In this document: piece by piece, positions 25,318-37,688 of the stretch | Layout of the letters: each line of letters begins with the position of its first letter | Numbering within the stretch: position 1 is the first letter of the stretch | Source: Oryzisolibacter propanilivorax | GTDB taxonomy: Bacteria > Pseudomonadota > Gammaproteobacteria > Burkholderiales > Burkholderiaceae_C | NCBI RefSeq assembly: GCF_900103645.1 | Contig: NZ_FNHP01000006.1 | Span: 62,001 to 126,000, forward strand | Direction: 5' to 3' | Length of the DNA stretch: 64,000 nt | The notes under the pieces: model-generated | Databases searched by the model: none | Seen by the model: the letters and a program-made list of their open reading frames with translations, nothing else | Told to the model about the DNA's origin: nothing | Program-made: the position numbers and the translations under genes

Positions 25318-26805
25318 ATGGCAACGTCCGTCCATCCTGTCGACGAAAAACTCCCGTGGGGCCGCGCCACCACGCTGGGCCTGCAGCACGTGCTGGTGAT
25401 GTATGCCGGCGCAGTCGCCGTGCCGCTCATCGTCGGGCGCGCGCTGAACCTGCCGCCCGACCAGGTGGCGCACCTGATTTCCGCCGACCTGTTTGTCTGC
25501 GGCCTGGTCACGCTGATCCAGGCCTGGGGCATGACGCAGTGGTTCGGCATCAAGCTGCCGGTGATGATGGGCGTGACGTTTGCCGCCGTGGCGCCCATGG
25601 TGTCGATGGCACAGGCCAATGGCGGGCAGGTGGGCGCGGGGCTGATCTTCGGCTCGGTCATCGGCGCCGGCATTGTCTCGATCCTGATCGCACCGGCGAT
25701 GAGCCGCATGCTGCGCTTCTTCCCGCCGGTGGTCACCGGCACCATCATCGCGGTCATCGGCATCAGCCTGATGCGCGTGGGCATCAACTGGATCTTCGGC
25801 AACCCCGTCGGCCCCACGGCCCCTTCCGTGCCCAACCCCGAGCACCTGAAGTGGCTGGCCGAGGCGCAGGCCGCCGCCGGCGCGCCCGGCTCGTCGCTGC
25901 CGCCGGTGCCCAAGGGCTTCGCCGTGGTGCCCACGGTGCCCAACCCCAAGTACGCCGACCTGACCGGCGTGGGCATCTCGGGCATCGTGCTGGTGACTAT
26001 CCTGCTGATCGCGCGCTTCGGCCGCGGCTTCTGGGCCAACATCTCGGTGCTGCTGGGCATCATCGTCGGCGGCGTGATCACCGCCGCCATGGGCCTGATG
26101 AACTTCAGCAAGGTCGGCAAGGCCAACTGGTTCGACGTCATCCTGCCGTTCCAGATCGCCACGCCGGTGTTCGACCCGATCCTGATCCTGACCATGACGC
26201 TGGTGATGATCGTGGTGATGATCGAGTCCACCGGCATGTTCCTGGCCCTGGGCGACATGACCGGCAAGGAGATCACCCCCGCAGACTTGAAGCGCGGCCT
26301 GCGCACCGACGGCCTGGGCACGCTGATCGGCGGCATCTTCAACACCTTCCCCTACACCAGCTTCTCGCAGAACGTGGGCCTGGTGGCGGTGACCGGCGTG
26401 AAGAGCCGCTGGGTCTGCATCGCGGGCGGCTTCATCCTGATCATCCTGGGCGTGCTGCCCAAGATGGCCGCGCTGATCGAGTCCCTGCCCACCGTGGTGC
26501 TGGGCGGCGCCGGCCTGGTGATGTTCGGCATGGTGGCTGCCACCGGCATCCGCATCCTGTCAACCGTGGATTTCCAGCGCAACCGCAACAACGCCATGAT
26601 CGTCGCCGTGTCCATCGGCGTGGGCATGATTCCGCTGGTCGCGCCGAACTTCCGCCAGTGGATGCCGCACGGCATCCACCCGCTGATCGAATCCGGTATC
26701 CTGCTGTCTTCGCTCGCGGCGGTGGCCCTGAACGTGTTCTTCAACGGCGCCAGCCACGACACCTCGGCGGCTGTGCTGGCCGCCAAGCAGGCCGATGCCC
26801 ACTGA
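25318..26805 (+). CDS. NCS2 (NAT) family purine permease
   Basis: Inner-membrane symporter of 495 residues with about twelve to fourteen hydrophobic segments. The family signature QNVGLVAVTGVKSR is present (SFSQNVGLVAVTG), and GLQHVLVMYAGAVAVPLIVG opens the first helix. An Ala/Pro/Gly-rich loop after the fourth helix (near 175-205) is longer than usual. The operator motif upstream and the neighbouring urate and allantoin genes point to urate or xanthine as substrate rather than uracil (inference). The ATG at 25318 has AAGGAAG upstream; a 33-residue in-frame extension would cross the regulatory region. Confidence 0.92.
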   Translation: MATSVHPVDEKLPWGRATTLGLQHVLVMYAGAVAVPLIVGRALNLPPDQVAHLISADLFVCGLVTLIQAWGMTQWFGIKLPVMMGVTFAAVAPMVSMAQANGGQVGAGLIFGSVIGAGIVSILIAPAMSRMLRFFPPVVTGTIIAVIGISLMRVGINWIFGNPVGPTAPSVPNPEHLKWLAEAQAAAGAPGSSLPPVPKGFAVVPTVPNPKYADLTGVGISGIVLVTILLIARFGRGFWANISVLLGIIVGGVITAAMGLMNFSKVGKANWFDVILPFQIATPVFDPILILTMTLVMIVVMIESTGMFLALGDMTGKEITPADLKRGLRTDGLGTLIGGIFNTFPYTSFSQNVGLVAVTGVKSRWVCIAGGFILIILGVLPKMAALIESLPTVVLGGAGLVMFGMVAATGIRILSTVDFQRNRNNAMIVAVSIGVGMIPLVAPNFRQWMPHGIHPLIESGILLSSLAAVALNVFFNGASHDTSAAVLAAKQADAH

Positions 26806-26852
26806 CGGCACCGTGACGCCGCGTTCCCCCACAAGGGGGCGCTGAAAATCCC

Positions 26853-26886
26853 GCCCCGCCGGCCTGACAGCCGTCGGGGCTTTTTT
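26853..26886 (+). terminator. Intrinsic terminator after the NCS2 permease
   Basis: A GCCCCG/CGGGGC stem followed by TTTTTT; a second short CCCCC/GGGGG hairpin lies just before it. Confidence 0.85.
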
Positions 26887-26992
26887 GGTCTTGCGGTGCG
26901 GCGCTTAGTCACCGCCCGCACGAGATGTGTTTTGATTGTTTCAGACCGGCACATCGCCGGTTTTTCCTTCGAGCTGTCGCTCCTTTTCTGCC

Positions 26993-29302
<2,310 letters not shown>

Positions 29303-29325
29303 GCCACCGTACCCAGCTTGGCCTG

Positions 29326-29346
29326 GCCAGGCCAGGCCAGGCCAGG
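29326..29346. repeat. Short GCCAG tandem repeat
   Basis: Four perfect copies of GCCAG plus a partial one lie just after maeB and before its terminator. They are probably a slippage-prone microsatellite. Confidence 0.7.
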
Positions 29347-29361
29347 CACCTGAGCCGATCA

Positions 29362-29400
29362 CGGCCCCTGCATGTCCGCATGCAGGGGCCGTTGTCTTTT
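29362..29400 (+). terminator. Intrinsic terminator after maeB
   Basis: A 13-bp perfect stem, CGGCCCCTGCATG paired with its complement, four-base loop, followed by TTGTCTTTT. Confidence 0.85.
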
Positions 29401-29585
29401 GTGCGCCCGGGCAGGTCACGCTGGCCACGCCTCGTCTCCTGTCGGCACGGCGTCTTCACGTCTGCGCCAGCACGGGGTAACGCCGTGTCTTCCGTCCAGC
29501 ACTTTTCACAAACTTTCCGCTGAATACGTGTTTTCCCTCACATGGGACATGGAATGAGCGGCGCGCCACCCCGCTCTAGACCACC

Positions 29586-30161
29586 ATGATCCCCACCGCA
29601 GAGTCGCGCTACAACCAATGGGTGCGCGAGCATTACCGCTTCCTGCTGCGCAGCGCCTGGGCCCTGACGGGCTCGCGTGCGCTGGCGGAAGACGTGGTGC
29701 AGGACTGCTTCACCAGCGCCTGGCGGCACCGCGACCAGCTGCGCGATGCCAGCCTGGCGCGCGCCTGGCTGTTCCAGATCATGCGGCGCCACGCGCTGCG
29801 GCATCTGGCGCCGCAGCAGGCGCTGGTCTACGACGATGCCCAGGCCGTGGGTGCACTCGAGGCCCAGACCTCGCCGCAAGCGCTGGACGACCAGCTCGAC
29901 GTGGTCAAGGCACTGGCGCGCATCGCCCCCATCCACCGCGAAGTGCTGGTGCTGTACTACTTCGACGACATGCCCACCGCGCAGATGGCCGAGGCACTGG
30001 ACATCGCACCCGGCACCGTGCTGTCGCGCCTGGCGCGGGCGCGCGATGCCCTGAAGGCGGCGCTGGCGCCGCCGCGCCCTGGCGCCGTGGACGCGGCCTC
30101 TGCCGATGCGCGCGCAGCCGAGCCGAGCGCCAGCGTCATCCCGTTGCGAAAGAGCCTGTGA
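29586..30161 (+). CDS. ECF-type RNA polymerase sigma factor
   Basis: Sigma factor of 191 residues. Region 2 is near 10-75 (YNQWVREHYRFLLRSAWALTGSRALAEDVVQDCFTSAWRH), and region 4 near 105-165 (IAPIHREVLVLYYFDDMPTAQMAEALDIAPGTVLSRLARARDALK) holds the -35-reading helix. Its stop overlaps the ATG of the next gene by one base, the usual sign of translational coupling with an anti-sigma factor. A sulfite dehydrogenase and its cytochrome follow, so it may control sulfite oxidation. I found no clear ECF-type promoter sequence upstream. Confidence 0.93.
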   Translation: MIPTAESRYNQWVREHYRFLLRSAWALTGSRALAEDVVQDCFTSAWRHRDQLRDASLARAWLFQIMRRHALRHLAPQQALVYDDAQAVGALEAQTSPQALDDQLDVVKALARIAPIHREVLVLYYFDDMPTAQMAEALDIAPGTVLSRLARARDALKAALAPPRPGAVDAASADARAAEPSASVIPLRKSL

Positions 30162-30742
30162 TGCATCCGTCGGAACTCCCCCCGGAAACCGCGCTGGACC
30201 TGCGCGCGCGCGCCGAGCTGGCGCTGGCCTTTCCCGCCGGCGACCCGCCGGCCAGCCTGTTCCGCCACACGCCGTGGCATGCGCAGCGCGGCGTGCGCCG
30301 GGTGCTGGCGGCGCTGCTGATCGGTGGCGGCGCGGCCTCGGCGGTGTTCGCCATGCGCCCGCCCGAGCTGGTGCGCGCAGCACTGGAACATGAATACCAC
30401 GAGCGCACGCTGCGCGGCAGCTTCCTGCAGGAGGCCGAGATCGCGCGCCGCCTCGACCTGCCCGCCGGCCGCCCCCTGCCCGGCTACACGCAGCTGGTGC
30501 GGCCCTGCGACATCGACGGCACGCGCGCCTACCACCTCACCACCTTCTTCGAGCGCGGCGGGCTGGTCACCGTGATGGCCTTCGAACAGCCGCAGCAACT
30601 GGCCGATGGCCAGGGCTGGTGGGGCAACACCTACTGGAAGGTGGCGCGCTCGCAGCAAGGCCGCCCGCTGCTGTTCATCTCGCAGAAGAAGCAGGCGATT
30701 GCCGTGGCCAGCCAGGCGCTGGCGGCAGCGCCCGCGCACTGA
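30161..30742 (+). CDS. Putative anti-sigma factor, membrane-anchored
   Basis: Protein of 193 residues with a cytoplasmic N terminus of about 45 residues, one transmembrane segment at about 46-66 (VLAALLIGGGAASAVFAM) and a periplasmic domain of about 125 residues. Size, topology and one-base overlap with the sigma gene indicate an anti-sigma factor. The domain itself is not one I recognise firmly. A periplasmic sensing domain suits a signal such as sulfite or an oxidant, but that is inference. There is no CxxC or zinc-binding anti-sigma motif in the N-terminal part. Confidence 0.7.
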   Translation: MHPSELPPETALDLRARAELALAFPAGDPPASLFRHTPWHAQRGVRRVLAALLIGGGAASAVFAMRPPELVRAALEHEYHERTLRGSFLQEAEIARRLDLPAGRPLPGYTQLVRPCDIDGTRAYHLTTFFERGGLVTVMAFEQPQQLADGQGWWGNTYWKVARSQQGRPLLFISQKKQAIAVASQALAAAPAH

Positions 30743-30791
30743 CCTTTACCCCCTGTTTGCTTCACCCACGACCCACCCTGAGGAGACACCC

Positions 30792-32027
30792 ATGACCACC
30801 GCTACCCCAGCCACCAACCTGCCACGCCGCCGCCTGCTGGCCGGCAGCGCCAGCGCCCTGGCTGCCGCCGGACTGGCCGGCATGCATGGCGGCGCGCTGG
30901 CGCAGTCCGCCGCCGCACCGGCCGCCACGCCCGCAGGCAAGCCCCTGCCGGGCTATGCCAGCTGGAAGAACGCCGACGCCGTCACGGTGCACAGCGCCAC
31001 CACCATCGAGACCAAGCGCAGCGCCTTCGGCACCAGCGTCATCACGCCCACCGACCAGCTGTACGTGCGCAACAACCTGCCCACGCCGCCCGAGTCCATC
31101 GTCGCCGACCGCGACGCCTGGAAGGTGCAGGTCGAGGGCGTGAAGCAGCCGCGCGCGCTCAGCGTGGCCGAACTGAAGACCCTGGGCCTGGACACCATCA
31201 CCATGGTGCTGCAGTGCTCGGGCAACGGCCGGGGCTTCTTCCCGTCCAAGCCCAGCGGCACCGCCTGGACCGTGGGCGCCGCCGGCTGCGTGGTCTGGAG
31301 CGGCGTGCCGGTGCGTGACGTGGTCGCGGCGCTAGGCGGAGTGGCCGATGGCATGCCTTACATGACCGGCACCGGCGGCGAAGTGCTGCCCGAGGGCATC
31401 GACCCCAAGACCGTGGTCGTTGAGCGCTCGGTGCCCGTCGCCGCGATGCAGGACGCATTGCTGGCCTGGGAGATGAACGGCGAGCCGATCCCGCTGGCGC
31501 ACGGCGGCCCGCTGCGCCTGATCGTGCCGGGCTTCACCGGCGTGAACAACATCAAGTACATCAAGCGCCTGGCCTTCACTCCGCAGGAGAGCGAGGCGCG
31601 CATCATGGCGCACGGCTACCGCATCTCGCCGCCTGGCGTGAAGGCCGACCCGAGCCAGCCCTCGGTGCAGGAGATGGACGTCAAGTCCTGGATCAACAGC
31701 CCGCTGCCCGAGGACGGCACGCAGGCCGCCGGCCTGGTGCAGATCAACGGCGTGGCCTTCGGCGGCATGCACGCAGTCAAGGGCGTCGAGGTGTCCACCG
31801 ACGGCGGCAAGACCTGGCAGCCCGCGCGCCTGATCGGCCCGGACATGGGCAAATACGCCTGGCGCCAGTTCGTGCTGTCCACGCGCCTGCCCAAGGGCAC
31901 GCACACCCTGGCCAGCCGCGCCACCAACACCAACGGTGCGACACAGCCCCAGGAACGCCTGGAAAACCGCAGTGGCTACAACAACAACAGCTGGGCCGAC
32001 CATGCGGTGACGGTGACCGTCGCCTGA
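30792..32027 (+). CDS. Sulfite dehydrogenase, molybdopterin subunit (SorA-like)
   Basis: Periplasmic molybdoenzyme of 411 residues that would oxidise sulfite to sulfate. A twin-arginine-type leader (PRRRLLAG near residues 11-18, hydrophobic stretch, AQ cleavage) implies Tat export. VLQCSGNGRGFF contains the cysteine that binds molybdenum, and GPLRLIVPGFTGVNNIKYIKRL and KSWINSPLP are conserved in the family. A C-terminal dimerisation domain (VEVSTDGGKTWQPA) completes the SorA/SoxC layout. The small cytochrome gene 101 bases downstream is the matching SorB-type acceptor. SoxC is less likely because no sox genes lie nearby. Confidence 0.88.
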   Translation: MTTATPATNLPRRRLLAGSASALAAAGLAGMHGGALAQSAAAPAATPAGKPLPGYASWKNADAVTVHSATTIETKRSAFGTSVITPTDQLYVRNNLPTPPESIVADRDAWKVQVEGVKQPRALSVAELKTLGLDTITMVLQCSGNGRGFFPSKPSGTAWTVGAAGCVVWSGVPVRDVVAALGGVADGMPYMTGTGGEVLPEGIDPKTVVVERSVPVAAMQDALLAWEMNGEPIPLAHGGPLRLIVPGFTGVNNIKYIKRLAFTPQESEARIMAHGYRISPPGVKADPSQPSVQEMDVKSWINSPLPEDGTQAAGLVQINGVAFGGMHAVKGVEVSTDGGKTWQPARLIGPDMGKYAWRQFVLSTRLPKGTHTLASRATNTNGATQPQERLENRSGYNNNSWADHAVTVTVA

Positions 32028-32128
32028 CGCCGAACCTTCGCTGATTCCCCGTGCAAGTGCCCCCGCCCGCCGGGCGGGAGGCCCTTGCCTTGCCTTTTTT
32101 GCCTCACTTCTTATCTCTTCGCCCCGCC

Positions 32129-32467
32129 ATGAAACACCAGAACCTGATCCGCGCCGCCTCCCTGACCGCCCTGCTGCTGGCCGGTGCCGGCGCCCATGCC
32201 GCCGATGAGGCCGCGCAGATGAAACTGGGCAAGCAGCTCTTCACCAGCGCCAAGCCGGTGGCCTGCGCCGTCTGCCATACCCTGAAGGACGCCGGCAGCG
32301 AGGGTGCCATCGGCCCGGTGTTCGACGAGCTGCAGCCCGACGCGGCGCGCGTCTCGCGCGCCATGCGTGACGGCATCGGCGCCATGCCGGCGTTCAAGAG
32401 CACCCTGAGCGATGTGGAGATCGCCGCCGTGGCGCTGTACGTGAGCCGCGCCAGCCGCATGAAGTAA
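32129..32467 (+). CDS. Sulfite dehydrogenase cytochrome c subunit (SorB-like)
   Basis: Secreted monohaem cytochrome c of 112 residues. A signal peptide ending AHA, then CAVCHT at about 46-51 for haem attachment and MPAFKSTLSD with the methionine axial ligand. The size and the MKLGKQLFTSA lead match SorB proteins that accept electrons from SorA. It directly follows the molybdenum subunit gene. The start at 32129 follows a purine-poor leader without a strong ribosome site. Electrons probably go on to another cytochrome c or an oxidase. Confidence 0.85.
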   Translation: MKHQNLIRAASLTALLLAGAGAHAADEAAQMKLGKQLFTSAKPVACAVCHTLKDAGSEGAIGPVFDELQPDAARVSRAMRDGIGAMPAFKSTLSDVEIAAVALYVSRASRMK

Positions 32468-32517
32468 GCGCGCGGCCGGAACGCTGCCGGCGCAGGCGCC
32501 GCGGCACGGTTTTGGGT

Positions 32518-32578
32518 AAAAATTCGCCTCAGCCCTTTCAAACAAAGGGCCTTTAGCTATATTTTCAATAGCGCATTA
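32518..32578 (+). repeat. Dispersed palindromic element, copy E
   Basis: Core CAGCCCTTTCAAACAAAGGG followed by CCTTTAGCTAT. It separates the convergent SorB-like and FUSC genes. Confidence 0.75.
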
Positions 32579-32580
32579 AT

Positions 32581-34785
32581 TCAGCCACCGGCCGCCGCCG
32601 GGTCCGCTGCATGCACCAGCGCCGCCGCCGCGGCCCGCAGCGCCGGCAACTGGACACTGACCTGCGCCAGCTGCTGGCGCAGCACCGACGGCTCGGCCTC
32701 CGGGCCGGACGGAGCGCGCAGTGCCTCGGCCCAGGGCAGCGCGGCGTCAGCCACCAGCTCCTCCTCTATCACCGCCTGGACGCGCAGCGCCTGCGCCAGT
32801 GCCTCGATGCGGGCGGCGAGCGCCTCGCCCACCTGCACCGCCCGTGCATCGCCCTCCGCGCCGGCGGACTGCAGCTCGCGGTGCGCGCCCAGCGCCGACA
32901 GCTGTCCCAACAAGGTATGCACCTGCACCAGCAGGTCCAGGCCCGCACGCGCGTGGCGCCGCACCCAGGGCGGCTCACGCAGCATGTGACCCAGCATGGC
33001 CGACAGCGCCGCGTCGGCGTCGTGGGCGCGCCGCCGCGCCACGCGGTAGGCCAGGTCGTCGACGCGGCCGGTGGCGTACTGGCCCACGATCTGGCGCAGG
33101 TAGGCGGCGCAGGCGGCCAGCGCGTCCGCCGCCGACGCCCCCAGGCGCCGGCCCTGCCAGTCGGGCAGCACCAGCAGCTGCGCGGCAGCGGCGATCAGCG
33201 CCCCGGCCAGCGTGTCCAGCAGGCGCGGCACGATGAGCGCGGACGCCGCGCCGGTGCCGTGGTTGAACAGCATCAGCACCATCAGCGTGACGGCGGCGCT
33301 GGCCAGCAGGTAGCGCTGGGCGCGGGTGACGAAAAACACCACGCCGCCCGCCACCGCCAGCAGCGCCTGCAGCTGCGGCTGCGGAAACAGCCGCATCAGC
33401 ACCCAGCCCAGCAGCAGCCCCGCCACCGTGCCGCCCATGCGCTGCGCCAGCCGCGCCAGCGTGGCCCCATAGGTCGGCTGGCAGACGATCAGCGTGGCCA
33501 TCATGATCCAGTAGCCGTGCGCCGGGTCGGCCCACTGCATCAGGCCCCAGGCCGCCGCCAGCGCCAGCGACAGGCGCACCGCGTGGCGGAACAGCGGCGA
33601 GCGCACGCGCAGCTGGGCGCGCACCCGCGACCAGGCTTCGGCCAGCGACTGCGGCGCTGCGTCCCGCAGCGCCACATCGTCCTGGACCGGCGCGGCGCCC
33701 TCGCCGGTGGCCGCGGCCAGCTGCGCCCCCAGCCGGTCCAGGTTGCGCGCCACTGCGCGCAGCGTGGCCAATGGCCGGCGCCAGGCGGCCAGGTCCTGGC
33801 GCGCCAGCCAGGCCAGCGACGCATGCAGGTCGGCCAGCGCCTGGCCATGTGGCGCCTGCACGCGCGGCGGCCGGCCGCGCCGCAGCCCCTGCGCCAGCTG
33901 TTTGCAGGCGTCGGCCTGCAGCAGCAGCACGCGCTGGCAGCGGTACAGCACGTCGCTGTGGAACAGCTCCTCGGTCCACTGGCCATAGGGGTAGTGCGAG
34001 GCACTGGCGCGCTCGTGGATGTCCTGGGCGATGAAGTACCCCTGCAGCAGCCGCGCCAGCGCCGCCGGCGGCGGCTGCCCGGGCACTGTGCGCGCCAGCA
34101 GGCTTTCCTTGGCAGCGTTCAGCGCCGCGACCACGCGGGCGTTGGACCAGGCCAGCGCCAGGCGCCGCTGGCGCAGGTCCACGCCGCGCACCGGCTCGAA
34201 CATCGCCGCCTTGCGCCGCAGGTGCGCCGCCAGCGCGGCATACACCCCGGCCAGCGCCCGGCGCACCGGCGGCAGCGGCGCGGCCGCGCTCCACAGCACC
34301 GACAGCAGGCCGTAGCCGGCGGCGCCGGCCAGCAGCAGCGCCGCCACCTGTCGCGCCGGCAGCCGGGCGGCGCCGCCGGTGCTTTCGGTCATGGCCGCGT
34401 ACAGCGCCAGGATGATGGTGGCCGCGGCGATGGCGCGGTAGCGCCCGCCGATGGCGCCCAGCAGCGTGAACACGAAGCTGCACGCCAGCAGCGCTGCCAA
34501 CAGTGCCGGCGGGCGCGCCGCCAGCTCCGTGACCGCCAGGCCCACGCTGCCGAAGCACGCCAGCGTCACCGCCAGCGCACGCAGACGCCCACGCCAGCTG
34601 TCGTCGGTCTCGGCAATCGCGCTGGCGAACACGCCCAGCAGCAGCGGCACCAGCGCCTCGGCGTGGCCGCCCCACAGGCCCAGCGCCAGCACGGCCGACA
34701 GCGCCAGCGCCAGCCGCGCGGCATAGGCCCAGGCAATGTCGGCGCCCAGGCGCTGCGCCCACGGCGGCGCGATAAAGCGGTCCAT
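32581..34785 (-). CDS. FUSC-family membrane protein (YccS/aromatic acid exporter-like)
   Basis: Inner-membrane protein of 734 residues with two clusters of about six helices each (residues about 20-165 and 385-520) separated by cytoplasmic helical domains, the layout of the FUSC/YccS group. Substrates are unknown; relatives are implicated in efflux of aromatic acids. The ATG at 34785 is 20 bases downstream of the ppc stop on the same strand, suggesting the two genes share a transcript, though no functional link is known. The C-terminal third is very Ala/Leu-rich. The reading frame continues upstream through most of ppc, but the membrane protein starts here. Confidence 0.8.
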   Translation of the reverse strand: MDRFIAPPWAQRLGADIAWAYAARLALALSAVLALGLWGGHAEALVPLLLGVFASAIAETDDSWRGRLRALAVTLACFGSVGLAVTELAARPPALLAALLACSFVFTLLGAIGGRYRAIAAATIILALYAAMTESTGGAARLPARQVAALLLAGAAGYGLLSVLWSAAAPLPPVRRALAGVYAALAAHLRRKAAMFEPVRGVDLRQRRLALAWSNARVVAALNAAKESLLARTVPGQPPPAALARLLQGYFIAQDIHERASASHYPYGQWTEELFHSDVLYRCQRVLLLQADACKQLAQGLRRGRPPRVQAPHGQALADLHASLAWLARQDLAAWRRPLATLRAVARNLDRLGAQLAAATGEGAAPVQDDVALRDAAPQSLAEAWSRVRAQLRVRSPLFRHAVRLSLALAAAWGLMQWADPAHGYWIMMATLIVCQPTYGATLARLAQRMGGTVAGLLLGWVLMRLFPQPQLQALLAVAGGVVFFVTRAQRYLLASAAVTLMVLMLFNHGTGAASALIVPRLLDTLAGALIAAAAQLLVLPDWQGRRLGASAADALAACAAYLRQIVGQYATGRVDDLAYRVARRRAHDADAALSAMLGHMLREPPWVRRHARAGLDLLVQVHTLLGQLSALGAHRELQSAGAEGDARAVQVGEALAARIEALAQALRVQAVIEEELVADAALPWAEALRAPSGPEAEPSVLRQQLAQVSVQLPALRAAAAALVHAADPAAAGG

Positions 34786-34805
34786 GCGTTGCGGCCCGGC
34801 GCGCG

Positions 34806-37688
34806 TCAGCCGGTATTGCGCAGGCCGGCGGCGATGCCGTTGATGCAGATGTGGATGCCGGTCTGCACGCGCTCGTCGCCCTGGCCGGCGCGCCAGCGCC
34901 GGATCAGCTCGACCTGCAGGTGGTGCAGCGGATCGATGTACGGGAAGCGGTGGCGGATGGAGCGCGCCAGCGCGGTGTTGCCGGCCAGGCGCTGGCGCGT
35001 GCCGGTGATGCGCGCCAGCGCATCGGCAGTGCGCTGCCACTCGGCCTCGATGGCGGCGAACACGCGCCGGCGCAGGCGCGCGTCGGGCACCAGTTCGCTG
35101 TAGCGCGAGGCCAGCGCCAAGTCGCTCTTGGCCAGCACCATGTCCATGTTGGACAGCAGGGTGTGGAAGAACGGCCATTGGCGGTACATCTTTTGCAGCA
35201 GCTGCAGGCGCGCCCGGGGGTCCTCGCCAGGGGCCTTGACGAACGCCTCCACCGCCGCGCCGAAGCCGTACCAGCCCGGCAGCGTCAGGCGGCACTGGCC
35301 CCAGCTGAAGCCCCAGGGAATGGCGCGCAGGTCCTCGATCTTCTGGCTGGCCTTGCGCGAGGCCGGGCGCGAGCCGATGTTCAGCTCGGCGATCTCGCGG
35401 ATCGGCGTGGCGTTGAAGAAATATTGCGTGAAGCCGGGCATCTCGTACACCAGCGCCCGGTAGGCGGCCATGCTGGCGCGCGACAGCTGCTCGGCGGCTT
35501 CCAGGAAGGCCTCGGTGGCCGGCTTGGTCGGCTGCAGCAGCGTGGCCTCCAGCGTCGCCGCCACCAGGGTTTCCAGATTGCGCCGGCCGATCTCGGGGTT
35601 GGCGTACTTGGAGGCGATGACCTCGCCCTGCTCGGTCAGGCGGATCTGTCCGCGCACCGTGCCCGGCGGCTGCGCCAGGATGGCCTGGTAGCTGGGCCCG
35701 CCACCGCGCCCCACGGTGCCGCCGCGGCCGTGGAACATGCGCATGCGGATCTGCGCCACGCCGCGCGCGGCCTCGGCATTCAGCTCGTCGAAGAACTGCA
35801 CCAGCGCGATCTCGGCGCGGTACAGCTCCCAGTTGCTGGTGAAGATGCCGCCGTCCTTGTTGCTGTCGCTGTAGCCCAGCATGATGTCCTGCAGCGCCCC
35901 GCCGCGCCGCACCAGCGCGGCGATGCCGGGCTGCGCATAGAACGCGCGCATGATGGGCGCGGCATTGCGCAGGTCCTCGATGGTCTCGAACAGCGGCGTG
36001 ACGATCAGCTCGGCCTGCGCATCGGCGTCGCCCAAGGCGCCGTGCATCAGGCCGGCCTCCTTTTGCAGCAGCAGCACCTCCAGCAAGTCGCTGACGGTTT
36101 CGGTGTGGCTGATGATGTAGTGGCGGATGGCCTGGGCGCCGAAGCGCCGGCGCGCACTGGCGGCGGTCTCGAAGATCGCCAGCTCGCCCTGGGTGTGCTC
36201 GCTGTAGGCCGCGCCGACCACGCGCAGCGGCCGCGCGTCCTGCAGCAGCGCCAGCAGCAGCGCGCGGCGCCGCTCCTCGTCCAGGGCGGCGTAGTCGGCC
36301 TCGACGCGCGCGGTGGCCAGCAACTCGGCGACCACGCGCTCGTGCTGGTCCGAGCTCTGGCGCAGGTCCACGGTGGCCAGATGGAAGCCAAACACCTCCA
36401 CGGCGCGCATCAGGGGCCGCAGCCGGCCTTCGGCCAGCACCGCGCCCTGGTGCGAGCGCAGCGAGGCGTCGATGACGCGCAGGTCGGCCAGGAACTCGTC
36501 GGCATCCCCATACGGGTTCTGCGGCGCGACGGCGTGGCGCGCGGCCTCGGTGCCGGTCAGGTTGCGCAGCGTGGCCGCCAGGCGCGCATAGATACCGGTT
36601 AGCGCGCGCCGGTAGGGCTCGTCCAGCCGGTGCTCGCTGGTATCGGGCGAGCGCTCGGCCAGCTGGCGCATCTCGGGCGAGACCTCCACCAGCCGCGCCG
36701 ACAGCGACAGCTCGCCGCCCAGCAGGTGGACCTCGGTCAGGTGGTGGCGCAGCGCCACCTCGGCCTGGCGCGACAGGGCCAGCGACAGGGTGGCGGCGCT
36801 GACGTTGGGGTTGCCGTCGCGGTCGCCGCCGGTCCACTGGCCCATGCGCAGAAAGCTGGCCACCGGCTGCTGCCCGCCCAGCTCGCGTTCGATGTCGGCG
36901 TAGATCTTGGGGATCTCGGACAGGAAGGTGGTCTCGTAGTAGGACAGGGCGTTCTCGATCTCGTCGGCCACCGTCAGCTTGGCGTGGCGCAGCAGCCGTG
37001 TCTGCCACAGCTGCGCCACGCGCGCGCGCAGCTGCGCCTCGTTGGCCGCCAACTCGCGTGGGGTGAGCGTGTCGCGCGCGCTCTTGTACAGCTGCGCGCG
37101 GGTGGCGATGTCGTCGCGCTGCGCCAGCAGCTGGGCGATCTCGCGCTCGGCGTCCAGGATGCTCTTTCTCTGCACCTCGGTCGGGTGGGCGGTGAGCACC
37201 GGCGCCACGTAAGCGCGCGCCAGCGTCTCGGCCACCGTGCGCGGCGCGATGCCGGCCCAGCGCAGGCGCGCCAGCGCCACCTCGATGCTGCCCTCCTGCG
37301 TGCTGCCGGCGCGCTCGTGTACCGCGCGGCGGCGGATGTGGTGCCGGTCCTCGGCCAGGTTCGCCAGGTGGCTGAAGTAGGTGAAGGCGCGGATCACGCT
37401 CACCGTCTGGTCGGTGGTGAGCGACTTCAGCAGCTTCTTCAGCGCCCGGTCGGCCTCGTGGTCGGCGTCGCGCCGGAAGGCCACCGACAGCTTGCGCACC
37501 TGCTCGACCAGGTCATAGGCAGCCACGCCCTCCTGCTCGCGGATCACATCGCCCAGGATGCGCCCGAGCAGGCGGATGTCCTGGATCAGGGGCTGGTCCT
37601 TGTCCGCCCGGCGGGGCGCGGGGGCGGCCGGGGCCGGGGCGGTGCTGGCGTCGGCCTCGCGTGGGGCTGCGGCGTCGGGGGCGTTCAT
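34806..37688 (-). CDS. ppc: Phosphoenolpyruvate carboxylase
   Basis: Anaplerotic enzyme of 960 residues producing oxaloacetate from PEP and bicarbonate. [13 protein letters not shown] with the catalytic His, [11 protein letters not shown] with the catalytic Lys, a [12 protein letters not shown] glycine loop and the C-terminal RNTG end are all present. An Ala/Pro-rich N-terminal segment of about 30 residues precedes the conserved core. The ATG at 37688 follows a short divergent promoter region shared with hemC. The gene is whole. Confidence 0.97.
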   Translation of the reverse strand: MNAPDAAAPREADASTAPAPAAPAPRRADKDQPLIQDIRLLGRILGDVIREQEGVAAYDLVEQVRKLSVAFRRDADHEADRALKKLLKSLTTDQTVSVIRAFTYFSHLANLAEDRHHIRRRAVHERAGSTQEGSIEVALARLRWAGIAPRTVAETLARAYVAPVLTAHPTEVQRKSILDAEREIAQLLAQRDDIATRAQLYKSARDTLTPRELAANEAQLRARVAQLWQTRLLRHAKLTVADEIENALSYYETTFLSEIPKIYADIERELGGQQPVASFLRMGQWTGGDRDGNPNVSAATLSLALSRQAEVALRHHLTEVHLLGGELSLSARLVEVSPEMRQLAERSPDTSEHRLDEPYRRALTGIYARLAATLRNLTGTEAARHAVAPQNPYGDADEFLADLRVIDASLRSHQGAVLAEGRLRPLMRAVEVFGFHLATVDLRQSSDQHERVVAELLATARVEADYAALDEERRRALLLALLQDARPLRVVGAAYSEHTQGELAIFETAASARRRFGAQAIRHYIISHTETVSDLLEVLLLQKEAGLMHGALGDADAQAELIVTPLFETIEDLRNAAPIMRAFYAQPGIAALVRRGGALQDIMLGYSDSNKDGGIFTSNWELYRAEIALVQFFDELNAEAARGVAQIRMRMFHGRGGTVGRGGGPSYQAILAQPPGTVRGQIRLTEQGEVIASKYANPEIGRRNLETLVAATLEATLLQPTKPATEAFLEAAEQLSRASMAAYRALVYEMPGFTQYFFNATPIREIAELNIGSRPASRKASQKIEDLRAIPWGFSWGQCRLTLPGWYGFGAAVEAFVKAPGEDPRARLQLLQKMYRQWPFFHTLLSNMDMVLAKSDLALASRYSELVPDARLRRRVFAAIEAEWQRTADALARITGTRQRLAGNTALARSIRHRFPYIDPLHHLQVELIRRWRAGQGDERVQTGIHICINGIAAGLRNTG

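Noticed and set aside
32581-37008. Single giant minus-strand frame of 1475 codons
   Set aside because: It is a real FUSC gene followed by an out-of-frame reading through ppc. The ppc motifs are in another frame, so a giant fusion is not supported.
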